Made by a program: the position numbers and the translations under genes
From: Epiperipatus broadwayi
Taxonomy: Eukaryota > Onychophora > Udeonychophora > Euonychophora > Peripatidae
Assembly (NCBI GenBank): GCA_028023455.1
Contig: JAQFVV010000283.1
Location: forward strand, 186,001 to 250,000
Length of the DNA stretch: 64,000 nt
Reading direction: 5' to 3'
Part shown: piece after piece, positions 11,801 to 24,739 of the stretch
How the letters are laid out: each line of letters opens with the position of its first letter
Numbering within the stretch: position 1 is the first letter of the stretch
Notes under the pieces: model-generated
Databases searched by the model: none
What the model saw: only the letters and a program-made list of their open reading frames with translations
What the model was told of the DNA's origin: nothing

Positions 11801-14800
11801 GTTAGGCAGCTAAATTCCCTTACCAGACTTTTTGTCAAAATTTAATTAAATGTCCCATAAACATGGAAGTACCAAGGTGAACTACTTACTTGTCTAAAGG
11901 GATTTTGGAAGCAAAGGTTGTAATTAAAAATATAATCTTAATAATTTTAACAAGAATTATTTTATCAGCTAAATTTATATACTTGACATTATGTGAAGAG
12001 CTGAATGGAAAAATTAATATGAAATTTAAAATAGTAATGCATTTTTCATTTGGAAGATAGTTGTATTGGAAATGGAAAAAATTATGGTAAAACTTTAAAT
12101 CTTTCAGTAAGGTGAAAGTAAATATTATTTTAAGGTAAAGAAATACAGAAAATGTTTTTCTTTTTAAAGAGAACATTATTAACAAATTATTTTAAACTGT
12201 CATAAAAATAATAATAAAATAAAGACAGTTACTTAAAAACCGTACATAATAAATTTATATTGTCTTAAAAAACTGTATATAAGTAATGATATTATGAGAA
12301 GATCGATAATTGAAACTAATAATGGAAAATAAATATCTTTGGATAAGTAGTAATGAATATCCTGACAATAAAATTACATATATGATAGAATTATGGATAA
12401 TAAATAAATATTAATTCCTGAAAATATTTTTAAAAATGTGCAAGAATCATAACTGGATGTCCGAATTCATATCGCCATGTCAAGGACACTGGAAGCCGAC
12501 ACAAAATCCTAGGGAAGGAAAACTTAGAAGTGTTATTTTTTAATATATTATAAGTTTAAATTATTTCAATAATCACTATTCTGAATAATAGAGACAATGA
12601 ACTATTATTTTCACAAACTTTTCAGGATGGATTAGTGATTATTTTTATCAATAAATAGTCGACTTTTCATTTTTGTTTCATTTATTTTTAACTTTCGTTC
12701 ATCATGTTAAGAAGGAATCTACGGAGCATGCATCATTTTTAGGGATGAGAGTTTTCATCATCAAGCGTTTGAACAAAAGCATAGCAACAAGTGTTGAGGG
12801 TTTCAATCGCACATAAAGAGTTGATAAAAAAACTCCAAGGAAATAGAAAAATATTTTTTTTAAAAGAACATTCATCATTTAAGTTATCGTAGATATGTCT
12901 TTGACTTATTTTTAAAAAAACTAACCTTAGTATTAATTTTAATTTTAATTATAATTAGAATAGGATAGGTACATAAAAGATTAATTATTTACTAACAATA
13001 TTGTAATTGTATGAAAAATATTTTAATAATTTAAGGAGTTTTAATATTTTAAGTTTGATAGTATGGAATGAATGTTATATTATGCAATGTTTTATTTTTG
13101 ATTATAGATCAGAAGATGTCATATAAGTGATTGACAAGTAGAAATATCACTTAGGTAATAGTTGTAAATATTAATAATTTTATAATGTATTTTTCTTTCT
13201 TTTCTTTAGATTATCAACCTATTATGTAATGTTATAGTATGAATGTATGAGTATGTGTGAATACATTGTACTCACATAAAACTTAAGAAGTTAGAATTTA
13301 TTTATTATAAAAATATGCATACTTTTGTTCCATATTACTGGTATAATACAATTTAATAATGAATAATTATATGATTCTTTTATAAAGAACTTTAGTATTT
13401 CTTAAATTATTTTTTTTAAGTATTGATAAGAGTCATTTGTATTTTTGTTCAAGAATATTTGATAAGAAAGTGAAATAACCTTTTCTTGTAGAATAGTTTA
13501 GGTTGTTATATTTATAGTGAATTTTATTTGTTATTTTGAATATGTTGTCAGAATTATTGTCGATGTAGATTGATAAATCTATAAGAAAATTTATAAAGGG
13601 TAGTGACTTGGAAGTAATTTAAACATGAAACCAAAGAGATGCTTTCAATGTAGGTTTTTGTTATGGGAATATGAATAATCTTTATGATCTTAATAATTAT
13701 CCAGGTACAGATAATGGAGCCCTGTAGCTTGTATATTTTCTGTGGGCAGTGTTTTACCTTTTATATTAAATATTGATATTCCAGAAAGCTGAAGAAATAG
13801 CTTGGACATTGTTGTTTGTAGTGGAGGGTATTAGACAGATGAGTCATGCCTCTCTTTTATTGATACACTGTTACCATGATGACTATCTAATATATGTACT
13901 ATTGAGTTGAGACTCTAGTTTGTCCCTATAACTACGCATCTGTTCGCTATCATGATTTTCTAAGCATTACATCGTACAGTATTGTAATTGTAATGGAAAA
14001 TGATAGATATTTTTCAGAGTTTAAATGATAGATATTTTTCAGAGTTTAAGGATCATTATTGAAATGGATAAGATAGGTTGGCTTACTTTGGAGGATTGAT
14101 AAGAATAAATGCAAATGGAATTGAGAATCGAACAGAATTAAAAATAAAGAATCATAAAATATTTTCTATATTTTTTATTTTTTAATAAAATAAATTTCAT
14201 GAAAGTATGTAAATGATAAATGAGGTTGTTCATGAATTTTGAATGACTTTAAGTATTTTAAAACTTATAGGTATTGCATATTTTTCAATGGATAGTGTAT
14301 TAAAACAAAACAGTATAAGACAAAGCAAAACTATATTTTATAATTATTATTTAATGATAAAGTAATACAGTAGCACTTACAGCTATTTCATATTAGATCA
14401 ATATGACAATTTGATTATCAATTGTGTCCACTCATTTTGTTAATGAATCGAAATAAATATATTTTGTTTAACAGTAACAACATTGATATAATAAACTATT
14501 GTTAGTGACTAAGAATAAATTAAGAGATGCATATTAGTATTATTAATTTTTGTATTTTCTGTTTTATGCTTCATAACTGGTGTGTATTTAAAGGAAGTAT
14601 ATCATAGTGATATTTAATGGTAAATAATACCAAAAAGTTATGTAGATTAATTATTATCAGTATTATTGGAATTCTGATGAATATGTGAAATAGATAAATT
14701 ATTTTAAAAGTCGGAGTAAAGACTTAATGTTTATATTTTATTTTACTAGTTTATTGTGAGACAACTGGAAAATGTAATGATGCAATATTTATTTAAAATT

Positions 14801-16370
14801 GTAAATATTGTAAATAAATTATTTGTTATTTTATTGTAATAAAATTTGTAAAACTTGTTTTTTTAAATTTATGTGTTGAGCTAATTTCTTTCCACATTGC
14901 AAACACTTGATCACAGAGGATTTGAATCAAAACATAATATTTGCACAGTAATAAATAAAAGTATTATGTAAGAATTATAATATTTCTTAAGATTATTTAT
15001 TTAAGAAAATATATTTACGTTATCATTATGGTCATAAGTTAATTGTTATAATATTACACAGAGTTATAATGCTATCCATTGCCACACATATATTTTTCAG
15101 ATTATAAGATATTACCACATATTTTATTTATAATGTCATATGAAAGATAAAAGATTATATTGTATTATTTCTTTATTGCTATTATTGTTGATAAGAATTA
15201 ACATGAGGGAAAAATAGATAAGATTAGATCATACAATGAAGATTATTATTACTATTTATTATTATTGTTATTAGTTAGGTGTAGTTAAGGATGATATTAA
15301 ATCCCTTATCATGCTTTGCTACAGTAATTTTGATTAACTCGAATTAGTTTAAGAACCTGAGATTATTTTAGCTAGATTATTTTAAATAAAAAGATTAAGA
15401 TTTATTTATTAGTGTAATCTTAATAATTAATTATTCTTAAAGTCGTAAGAATGCTATAGATTTATTATTTGAGATAGTAATAGGGGGGATAGTGTTCTTA
15501 TGCCATTGAGGTAGTATCCTGTGGGATATTGGCTCAATGTAATTCTTTATTACCACTTGTATCTCACTTCATAGTCTCATGATTAAATAAATATTTATTT
15601 ATTTAATTTATAAACCGAACCATATTATTATTTTATTAATTAGAGCTAGTTTAAACAATTAACATTAATGTAGAATATTTTTATTATCAATTATATGCAT
15701 TTTAGTTGAGCATAATTACTTATCTGAGCTAGACCCATTTTATGATATATTATATTTCTTGGAAGTGAGGGTACAATATATATTGTATGACTAGTGGAAA
15801 TATATGTTGCCAGGCACACATATATAGTCTGTGTTACATATTTTTCATTTAAAAATAAATGATTGAATAATTAATAAAAAACAAAAGTCGAAAAATATAT
15901 AGTATGTTTTTACAATATATTTTAAAATTCAAACTAGTAAAAATAAAAAGTACTGCATCATCTTTTACTTTTAAATAAAAAAAAGTTGTTAGAATTAAAA
16001 AGCAGGTAGGGGGAAAGTCTAAAATAAAAGTAACAAGATGTAAAACTCAGTTCTCCTTTTTATAAATAATAAAATGGATAAAATTAAACAAATGTAAAAT
16101 AAAATTTGTTATAAAAGAAACTTTTGTAAAAATATCTCATCAGCTTTGGAATGCAATTAGTTTGCAAGATTTTGGGACAATAATATATTAGATTAATTTA
16201 AGCCAAAGGTTAAATTAAAATGTAAATTTAAAAATAATTAAAAACAGACTTAAGATCAAATTGAAAACTATGATAAAAAATTAAAAACTAGAAAAGAAAA
16301 AAGTATATAAAGTTGCTCTCTCTATTGTTATTCAGTTGGGTTTGTGATATATAGTCAGGATTGCTATTAG
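8876..16370. other. 7.5 kb of unassigned AT-rich DNA
   Basis: No coding frame with recognisable content, no tRNA and no clear transposon ends. It contains a few (TA)n runs (near 10230, 10390 and 10560), AAT runs, and a 24-bp direct duplication near 14002-14048 (AATGATAGATATTTTTCAGA, twice). The open frames of 60-100 codons here (for example at 11886-12185) are low-complexity and unsupported. Confidence 0.6.
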
Positions 16371-16382
16371 TGTTATTTTTTC

Positions 16383-16475
16383 CCATTTGTCATAGCATCA
16401 TCCAGAAAGCAAACCTGCTAACCCAGGACAACTACTTGTAAAGGATCCATCACTGATCTCTCAACCACCGGTTCA
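16383..16475 (-). mobile_element. tRNA-derived SINE copy (degenerate)
   Basis: Same family as 7.54 and 47.62 kb, on the minus strand: a TTAGCAGGTTTGCTTTCTGG-like B-box region, the A-box half (GGTTGAGAGATCAG) and the conserved GATGCTATGACAAATGG 3' part. The B box is mutated. No clear target duplication was found by eye. Confidence 0.65.
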
Positions 16476-16479
16476 TATT

Positions 16480-16860
16480 ATTCATACAATTCAAAGTCCA
16501 GCTATATGCTATGCAGACCAGAGTTTTGGAGAACTTTAAATGCCATAACAAACCAGTCATTACTGCTGTGGTCAACATCAATGCAAAAGCTGCAGATCTA
16601 GCAATATGCATTACTGGACAGCTGTAGGATATTTAGCTGGATTTCAGATCCGCAAAAGCCCTCACCAAAAAGAAAATCAACTGAAAGGTCAACTGAACCA
16701 ATGCCCAGATCAATGCCTGTAATTGTAAATAGATGTGACCACAAACTCTCTCTCATTGTCAACCCAAAGAATGGGAAACAACCCCTGGAACCTTCGATGG
16801 AGATCACAAAGTCAACCAGTTTGAAATTGACAATCATGAAATCCTAAGTAAAGACATTTT
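16480..16860. other. GC-richer relic, possibly old retroelement
   Basis: Base composition is visibly less AT-rich than the surroundings. Forward frames give scattered protein-like stretches broken by stops, so it may be a decayed coding fragment, perhaps of a transposon. I could not assign a family. Confidence 0.3.
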
Positions 16861-16908
16861 GATATTGTCTATAGACCCTTTATTTTTATCATAAATAAAC
16901 TTTAATTA

Positions 16909-17220
16909 ACCCCCCCCCCCCTAAAAATTTCCAAAAAAAAAAAAAAAAAAAAATAATTTATTTAATATATTATTAAATAATATATAATTTTATTAAAAAA
17001 TTAATAAAATTATAAAAAAAAAAAAAAAAAATTAATTTAAAATTTTTAAAAAATTAAAGATTAAATTTAAAATTTTGAAAATAAAAATTTAATTTTTTAT
17101 ATTTATAAAATATAATTTTTTTTTTTATTTATTTTATTTTATTTTAAGATATTGATTTTATTAAAATAAATAAATAACAATTTATTTATTTAAAAAGTTT
17201 TTTTCCTCCACACCTAAAAA
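16909..17220. repeat. Homopolymer and pure A/T low-complexity block
   Basis: A run of about eleven C at 16910-16921 is followed by roughly 270 bp that is almost entirely A and T, including poly-A runs of about 20. It may be an old retroposon tail or microsatellite, and is also the type of place where assemblies are unreliable. Confidence 0.7.
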
Positions 17221-19200
17221 TAATATTTAAATTTTTTTAAAACGATTTGAAGTTAAATTTAAATTAAAGGGGAAAATTTTTTTATAAAAAGAATGTCTTT
17301 TTGTTTTTTGAGGGTGACCAAAAAAAGATTTGATTTTTATCTGATACAACCAATGATAAAATTAGCGGTTTAAGGGTTAACTCTTTTGATAGAAGTCTCT
17401 GGTCATAGATGGACACAGCTTCCAGTTTTTCAAAAACTGTCAGTTTTTACATTACCATAGTGAATTTATGGTCATTCTAAAGCTTTAAAAAGTACCATAT
17501 GATCCTGCCCTCTCTAGAATTATTTTACAAGTAAAAAGTCAATAACATTCAAATTTAAGTTTTAACAATGGAAGAAGGTGGTCTTTCCTAGGCACTGATT
17601 GGTTGTTGCTCATAGTGGACAAAAGAGAGCACTTGTCAATAATTTTCACTGCTCCAATTTCTTTGTTTTGATTTTGAAAATAAAAATGAAAGTTTTAGAA
17701 CATTTTAAAAGTATTTTTCAGCATATTATAAATTATTTAGATAAAATATGCTGAAAATAAAATTATTTTAGAAAAATAGTTAAGATTTTAGTAAAAATTA
17801 TTTACTTTTATATAACGTAAAATTGAGAAAAAAATCAATGACATCCACAACACTTTCTAATTTACTATGAACTTCCTTTTTTTAGGTCTTCTGCTACAGA
17901 ATATTTTTATAATTATAAATAGAAATTTATTTTTGAAAAAATTTTCATTCACTTTCATAACCTGATAAATTATTAATATACTTTTACAAACCAAATTAAA
18001 ATGAATATATTATTAAAAGATGAATATATTTTTACTGCTGATGCTGTAATTGACCAATCAAAAGTTCAGAGTTTTAACTCACTCCTCCAACTGGAGTTTC
18101 TACCCTAAAAAGGTTAATGAAGGACTCACAATTTTAGTCTGAAAGCAATCATTTATATTGTTATGTAAATATTATATTGTGTTGTTTTATGTTATATTAC
18201 AATGTCTGTGTTTGAATAAGTATTAATGTTTGCTTAAGTACTTTTTGGTCTATTTTCTCTCTCTCTCTCTCTTGTTACTGCATTACCATTAATTTAAGAG
18301 TAGTTCTTGAAACAGAGTGTGAGCTAGTCATGGGATGTGTTAAGCACTGGATTGTGTGCTTGTTGTCTGAAGTATGCTGACCATAACCTATGGTTATCTG
18401 GCACCTGAGATTGATCCTTAAAACAAATAAAATGTTTTGGATAACAGAGGTTTGAATCCAACAGTCAAGGTGGGCCATGGCCTGGAAGTGTGATCATGTT
18501 ATGGCTTGCATAGCTCAATCTGACTGTGGGTATCATTAATGGCTCTGCTATCAATGGTATTCTCCCCTCTGCTTGAAGGGCTGGTCTGTTCCTGTGTATT
18601 TTTTTAAAATTATTATAAAAAGGATTTAAATCCAGTTAAACCTACAAGAATAAACATCTCTTCCAGTGGACATGGTTTGAATATCATCCAACATGGGTGC
18701 CAAAGTGCTATAAATTGACCAGACATAATTAAAGTTAAAAAAAAAAGTAAGATCATAATTAAAATTGAAAAAAATGTTTGAAATAAAAATTTAAATTAAA
18801 CACTAAATTGCATAATAAAAGTTAAAATAAGTGAGCAGTATGAGAAGAGAGATAGACCAAAACAAACAAGTATAATATTGATAAAGTAAGGAATAATAAT
18901 TGAAAATATAAATGCATATAAAATGTAAATAAAAAGGAGAGAATCAATCATGTAAATAAATAAAATAAGAATTTTAGAATGCAAAGTAAATAAATAAAAT
19001 AGAATTTTGTATAATGAATAAAATAAAAGTCTAGAATAAGGATAAGTAAAGAATTTTGTAAAATAACCTTTCATGTAAGAGTAGATTTTATTTGGTTTTG
19101 ATAGTTATGGATGGAGTGTATAGATAAAGGGTGAAAAGTGTGTAAAGTGTAGGCTAATGCTGTGTAAACCTAGTACCCATAACAGGCATGAAACAGTAAG
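17221..19200. other. Unassigned DNA
   Basis: No supported gene. It holds a short (CT)n run near 18256-18272 and a moderately GC-richer patch at 18275-18600 with no intact frame. Confidence 0.55.
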
Positions 19201-19209
19201 GGGGATAGA

Positions 19210-20215
19210 TTCCCTTATTTCCAGGATGACGATCTATCAGACAAAGTTTGGGCCCATCCAAATCACTCCTTTTATATATGGCAAAATTGTCTTAATTTCT
19301 GATGTATCAAAATCTTTTTTCTTTTTATATGTATAAGCCCTATTAATAATGTTGTAATTAAAACCATTATCAAGAAGCATTTTATTAGTAGCAGAAAGGT
19401 CCCAGTGAAAATGGCTATCATCAGAAAGTGTCTTTGTTCTATCCAATAATGTCTTTGCCACTGAAAATAATTGTGCAGGATGGTGATGAGAAGAAAAATG
19501 CAGCTACCTTCCAGTGTGTGTTGGTTTTTTACATATACCATGGTATAAAAAACCATTTTCCCTTTTTTCAATCAAAACATCTAAAAAAGACAATTGATTA
19601 TTATTTTCTATTTCCATAGTAAAATTAATATTGTTGTGAAAAGAGTTTAAAAAAATTAAAAAAGTCATCAAGAGCATGCTTACCATGAGGCCAAATAACA
19701 AAGGTGTCATCAACATACCTCGCCATATAGATGGTTTTTTAACTGCTGAAGTCAAAATTTTATTTTCCAAATCCTCCATAAAAATAGAAGCTAATGCTGG
19801 AGAAATTGGTGAATCCATAGCTAGACCTGATGTTTGTTTATACATCTGTCCATTAAAAACAAAAAATGTATTCGATAAGCAGTGTTCAATCAAAACCACA
19901 GCAAAATTAGGCAACTGAATATTTTTTAAAACTTGAATAGCTTCATTTACAGGTACACTAGTAAAAAGTGAAACAACTTACCAAAACTTACCAAAATATC
20001 ATTCTTAATCAATTTAATATCCCAGATAAGCTCAAGAAAATGATTCGCATCTTTAACATATGATGACATCGCTGTTAAATGTGGCTGTAAAAAAGAAGTC
20101 AAAAAATGAGCTAGTATCTGTATTGGTGAACCAACTGCACTTACAATCGATCTCAATGGAATATCTGACTTATGAACTTTTGGTAAACCATATAATTTTA
20201 GATAAAAAGAAGATT
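19210..20215 (-). pseudogene. Penelope-like element reverse transcriptase, frameshifted
   Basis: Minus-strand relic of a Penelope-like RT. From about 20215 the first frame reads LYGLPKVHKSDIPLRSIVSA and the following SYVKDANHFLELI block. The next frame gives SLFTSVPVNEAIQVL and then GLAMDSPISPALASIFMEDLE. A third frame carries the catalytic RYVDDTFV near 19700. The block FLDVLIEKRENG with KPTHTGR and finally ILPYIKGV follow. This order is that of Penelope-like RTs. Small indels shift the frame at least three times; one coincides with an 11-bp duplication (ACTTACCAAA repeated) near 19976-19997. The GIY-YIG domain expected after ILPYIKGV is absent here and lies inverted next door. Confidence 0.88.
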
Positions 20216-20221
20216 TTTCTC

Positions 20222-20731
20222 TGGGAGCAAGCTTACACTACTTATAAAAAAATTAGTGAAATATTTCCACTTGCTAAAGATAAAAGTGCTTTGGAGTGTC
20301 ATGGTGTATATGAAATTCCATGTAGGGTCTGTTCATATACATATATAGGACAGACCAATCGTAGAATAAATATTAGAAAGGAAGAACACATTCTGGCAGT
20401 CAGAGAAAAATCCAATTCATTAGCTATTTATTCTCATATAAAATTAACTAATCATGATATAAATTTTGAAAAAACAAATATTTTAGCAAAAATTGAACAA
20501 TATGACCAGATATTTCTAAGAGAAGCTATAAAGATTTTTAAAAGGCCCAAGAGCATAAATGAAAGGTGTGAAATAAAAAAGATTAACAACATTTGGAAGA
20601 AGCTATTGAAAGAGAAAATAAATTTTAAAACTTCTCAACCAATAGAATTTAAATATGAGGAGAAAGAAAACGATAAAAACGGTTTTAAATCTCACACACA
20701 TTCTTATGATTTGAGAAAGAGGACGCTCTGA
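20222..20731 (+). pseudogene. Penelope-like GIY-YIG endonuclease domain
   Basis: Plus-strand frame ending at TGA 20729-20731. It holds GVYEIPCRVCSYTYIGQTNR (the GIY and YIG motifs around a C-x2-C), then RRINIRKEEH, SLAIYSHIKLTNHDI and REAIKIFKRP, the full order of a Penelope-type GIY-YIG nuclease that nicks the target. The open frame reaches back to 20060, but its start is antisense to the RT next door, so the true domain starts near 20222. The adjacent RT is on the opposite strand, giving a head-to-head arrangement of two truncated pieces. Confidence 0.88.
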
Positions 20732-20757
20732 GGAAGGTACTTGATATTGTACTGAAA
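20728..20757 (+). ncRNA. Hammerhead-like ribozyme core
   Basis: CTGAGGA at 20728-20734, one extra A, a five-pair stem (GGTAC with GTACT, one G-T pair) and GAAA at 20754-20757, followed by CGTC. Penelope-like elements are known to carry minimal hammerhead ribozymes in their terminal regions, and the position just after the GIY-YIG frame fits. The UGA stop overlaps the CTGAGGA core. I could not resolve stems I and III, and the unpaired A before stem II departs from the consensus. Confidence 0.5.
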
Positions 20758-20759
20758 CG

Positions 20760-21640
20760 TCAGCATTTAGCTTTTTCGCTACACAGAATATCCCGCAATT
20801 AATAATAATAATATGACATCTTTTATCCTTGAAAATATTAAATTTAACATATATATTTACAAAGAATTTATGTTACTATAGAGTTGGATACCTATATTTG
20901 ATTTTTACAATTAGTGATTCTTTAAACTCTGTGTTGATGTCATCGAATGATATTGGGATAACTGATTGATAAATTCCAGATTCTTTTATTTGGAAAAGGA
21001 ATAATGTAATATTGATAAATTAATTTATAAATTAAATTTGTAATTTCAAACTTTTTATTACTTGTAACAGGCAGATATGTTCCAAACTTTTAGTATTATT
21101 TATCTTTTAAATTTATTTGGTTTTAAATAAACATGGGATGGGATGAGGATGGGGATAATAAACTAGAGAAAAAAATATAGTCAAGTGTTAGTTTTATATT
21201 GACTTATAAATTACTTTACAAATTAAATGTATAATTTCAAACCTCTTATTGCTTGCAAGTGAAATATTTGTTTGGAGCTTTCAGCGTTATTTGTCTTTGA
21301 AATTTTTAAATTTCTACTTTCGCTTTGAAAAAGTGAGAGGAAAAAAACCTTCAATTGGAAATGTCACCAACTTTGATAAAAATAATAATAAAGAACAAAA
21401 ATAAACGTCAGCTAAAAATTTCTTATTTTTGACATAAAAAAATCATCTTTTTTTACCTTTATTGACTACAAATTACAATAAAATAATCAAAATAAAATCG
21501 AAATGGCGTTGTAACAACAAATAAAAATAAGTAATACAATTTTCTTCTTTTTCCTTTTCTTACGTATTGTTTTATACTTTTATGTATAGATATAAATTAT
21601 TAATCAATGTCTGTATTCCAATTCTAATCAAATATATATA
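20760..21640. other. Unassigned AT-rich DNA
   Basis: A direct, diverged duplication is visible: a block near 20995-21115 (AATTAATTTATAAATTAAAT... to ATTATTTATCTTT) resembles 21205-21300. No gene. Confidence 0.5.
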
Positions 21641-21646
21641 ATTATT

Positions 21647-21952
21647 CAAAACAATACAATAATTAATACAGTAAAAATATTTTAAAAACAAATGTATACT
21701 ATAATTTAATAGAAGTACTTTCAACTATCTAAGTAGTCGTTATCAACTAAATTCAAACTCTATTACAAAAAAAAAACCGTTACAAATGTATACAAAAACA
21801 ATTATGTCATACATCAATTTTCCCACAATTCATTAATTTTTATAGTAGCAGCCTGTCTACTACTTAGATAATTGAAAGTACTTCTAATAAATTATAGTAT
21901 ATGTATTTGTTTTTAAAAATTTTTTACTGTATTAATTATTGTATTGTTTTGG
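21647..21952. repeat. Foldback palindrome, about 306 bp
   Basis: Left arm 21647-21735 (CAAAACAATACAATAATTAA ... AAGTACTTTCAACTATCTAA) is matched in reverse complement by 21866-21952 (TTAGATAATTGAAAGTACTT ... ATTGTATTGTTTTG). The spacer is about 125 bp. It is MITE-like and has no ORF. Confidence 0.85.
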
Positions 21953-22270
21953 GGGAGGCATTCTGCATTGACAGAGACATCCATGCAATCAACAGAAGAG
22001 ACACGTGCTTCGACATCTCAAAAAAAATGGGCTACGTAACAGTAACTCATTTGAATATTCTCATTTACATATATTAAGTACATTTTCACGAAGGCTATGA
22101 GTATGAGGCACAGTTCCTCGAAAACGTTCAGCCAAATTTATTATTAACTATATATTTTTTCTCTAATAATTTACAATTAAGTATTTTTATTATTACAAAT
22201 AAGGAGAAATTAAAACCACATTTATTATATATATGTATGTATTGTTAAAGTGTTTAAGAAAGTTTTAAAT
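21953..22270. other. Unassigned DNA
   Basis: No recognised feature between two foldback repeats. Confidence 0.6.
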
Positions 22271-22284
22271 GGTGTGATAATTAT

Positions 22285-22830
22285 AGAGTTTTGAACTCAG
22301 AATTTCAAGCAACCTTCAACTATCCACACTATCTCATACTACTGGTACCCATGACCACACATATGTAGAAAAGATCAATAATCACCAATATACGTATTTC
22401 GTGCTGAACCACCACTCATCAGTTGGTTCAGATTATCATCTCCCACACATATATAATCAGTGCTCAGTTTATATTAAGATATCAAATATTCATACTTTAA
22501 TGGACAGGTTTCAATCTACTCCAACTCTTCAACCATCCATACCATTGAAAATCTGATGATATAAATAACTGAAGAGTTGGAGGTTGGAGTAGATTGAAGC
22601 CTGTCCATTAAAATATGAAGATTTGCTATCTTAATATAAACTGAGCACTGATTATATGTGTGTGTGGGAGATGACAATCTGGACCAACTGATGAGTGCTG
22701 GTTCAGCATGAAATACGTATATTGGTTATTATTTATTTTTTCTACATATGTGTGGACATGTGTATCAGTAGTATGAGATAGTGTGGATAGTTGAAGGTTG
22801 CTTGAAAGCCTGAGTTTTCATCCCTATATT
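22285..22830. repeat. Foldback palindrome, family B (complete copy)
   Basis: Two arms of about 250 bp, roughly 22290-22545 and 22568-22828, are reverse complements with few mismatches. The outer part holds CAACCTTCAACTATCCACAC, the middle part GCTGAACCACCACTCATCAG and the inner part CTACTCCAACTCTTCAACC. Fragments of the same family occur at 1.15 kb and 37.36-37.55 kb. The structure suggests a foldback transposon or a head-to-head repeat; no transposase is seen. Confidence 0.9.
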
Positions 22831-23140
22831 TACAATTAAGTTCCAGGTATAAGAATGCCTGTATTTCAAATTGTATGATAAATAAAATACGATTATTTAC
22901 TTTGATTGCTAGCTGCTGATATATTGAGTGCAAATCCCAAATAAAAGACTAGAAAGAGATCCAGTTTATCTTACTTTTCCCCAAGACATCTTCTAGCATA
23001 TATGATCCAGGTGAGATTGCAATAGTTCAAAGAATTTGCCTTTCATTTTTTTAAGAATAACATTTGACATCACTAAGAAAATCATATGTAAATAAACATT
23101 TATTTTAGCGCTGTTTCTAATTGTAATACATTTAAAATCA
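22831..23140. other. Unassigned DNA
   Basis: No supported gene between the two palindromes. Confidence 0.6.
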
Positions 23141-23141
23141 G

Positions 23142-23327
23142 CCATTCAAGCTATTGTGCACTGTTTACGAGTGTTAAATAATAAATGAATACTTTCACTC
23201 CCAACACAAGATATAGTATTTAGGAAAGAATAAAATGAATCCACTTATTCTTTCCAACCGAGTGAAAGTATTCATTTATTATTTAACACTTGTAAAAATG
23301 CACAATAGCTTGAATGGCTGATTTAAA
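23142..23327. repeat. Hairpin/foldback, 186 bp
   Basis: Arm 23142-23206 (AAATCAGCCATTCAAGCTAT ... GAATACTTTCACTC) is inverted at 23261-23327 (GAGTGAAAGTATTCATTTAT ... GAATGGCTGATTT). A second small inverted repeat (GGAAAGAATAA and TTATTCTTTCC) sits in the loop. This looks like a short MITE. Confidence 0.9.
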
Positions 23328-24739
23328 AGAAAATCATAGTGATATAAAAATTCTAATGCACTTTCTTCATTGGTAATTACTTTTCCATAGAAATTTAAAA
23401 AAAAACATTTTTTCAAACAACTGTATATAAATCAGCAAGTTGGCAACTTTCTTAGAAAAAAAAACCAACTAGCTTTTTGAGATCACAAAGATTAAACAGT
23501 GAACAAAAAAATTCAACAACACAAGTTTTATTTGTATATTTCTTTATCAACAGCAACAAAAAAAATCAAAATATTCTAATAATATAAATGAAAAACAAAG
23601 TTTTTTTTTCAATTAATTTCTAAATAGTAAAAAAAGTATTTATTTATTGTGATGTGTATGTAAATGTTTTATTGTTATATTTTATTTTCTATTGTATTTT
23701 TTTAAGATTTAAGAACATATATTTTATGTATGTAAAATACATTGAATCTTAAATTTATAGATTACTTATCCCAGTATTGTTTTGTGATCTCAAGACATTT
23801 GTTCAAAAGAATCGAGTAAATGTAAAATGAAATACTATCATATAAATTATAATTTTTATTGCTTATTTATTACTTATTTTTATTTTCGTTTTCAACCTTT
23901 TACATTCTAAATTTTTGTTTTTTATTTATTAAAAAAAATCTTTCGATTATTAGTAATTAATCTTTTATAATTGATTACACTAGATTCCTGACATTATTTC
24001 TACTCAAATTCTTTTTTGCTTTTTATGTATAAACTATTTAACAGAGCATACACTTAAACATATACAAGATAAGTTTTAAATTTGGAAAGTTAGCAAAATT
24101 TACCTAGTGCACCTTTGACTAATTAATTGCACTAATCATAGCCATGGTATTGATGGTGGGAAAAAACCTGTGGGGTTATTAAAAAGATGAGAATAAATCT
24201 GTATTATATAGTCACTACTTGAAATACGGCCATAGAATAGAATAGTTTTTGTAGTACTAAATATTTAAATTTCATTAAAGATCCAAAAAGAAGGCAAATA
24301 TATGAAACATATTATATTAAAAATAATTTGACCAATTGTATGAATATTTATAAGACTTCTACAAATTTGGTTAATAATTGGTTGATTAAAAATGAATGGA
24401 AAATTGTATAAGTTGATATATATATATAATTGATAAAAAAAATGCATGTAATATTGTTTAACATATTATTATGATGTAGTCAATTGTTTTGTAATTATTG
24501 AATTTATATATGAGGGTTTTGATTTGTTTTAATTATTTATATTATTACTGTTTGTTTTAATTCCATTATTGGACACTGGGTGGCTTTATGTCAGGTGATT
24601 CGTTAATGTTAAATAGATTAGTCACATTTGAAAAGGGCACCAAAGCAGATGCTGAAAAAAAGCTTTTTAATGTATAAAATTATTATTTGATTATATAGCT
24701 GTTGTAAAGAATTATTATTATTTTTTTGATTATATATAT
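23328..24739. other. Unassigned AT-rich DNA
   Basis: Low-complexity A/T-rich sequence up to the LTR element; it ends in a TATATATAT target tract. No coding support. Confidence 0.6.

Noticed and set aside
18449-18475. GGTTTGAATCC as a tRNA B box
   Set aside because: No A box, acceptor or cloverleaf pairing around it.
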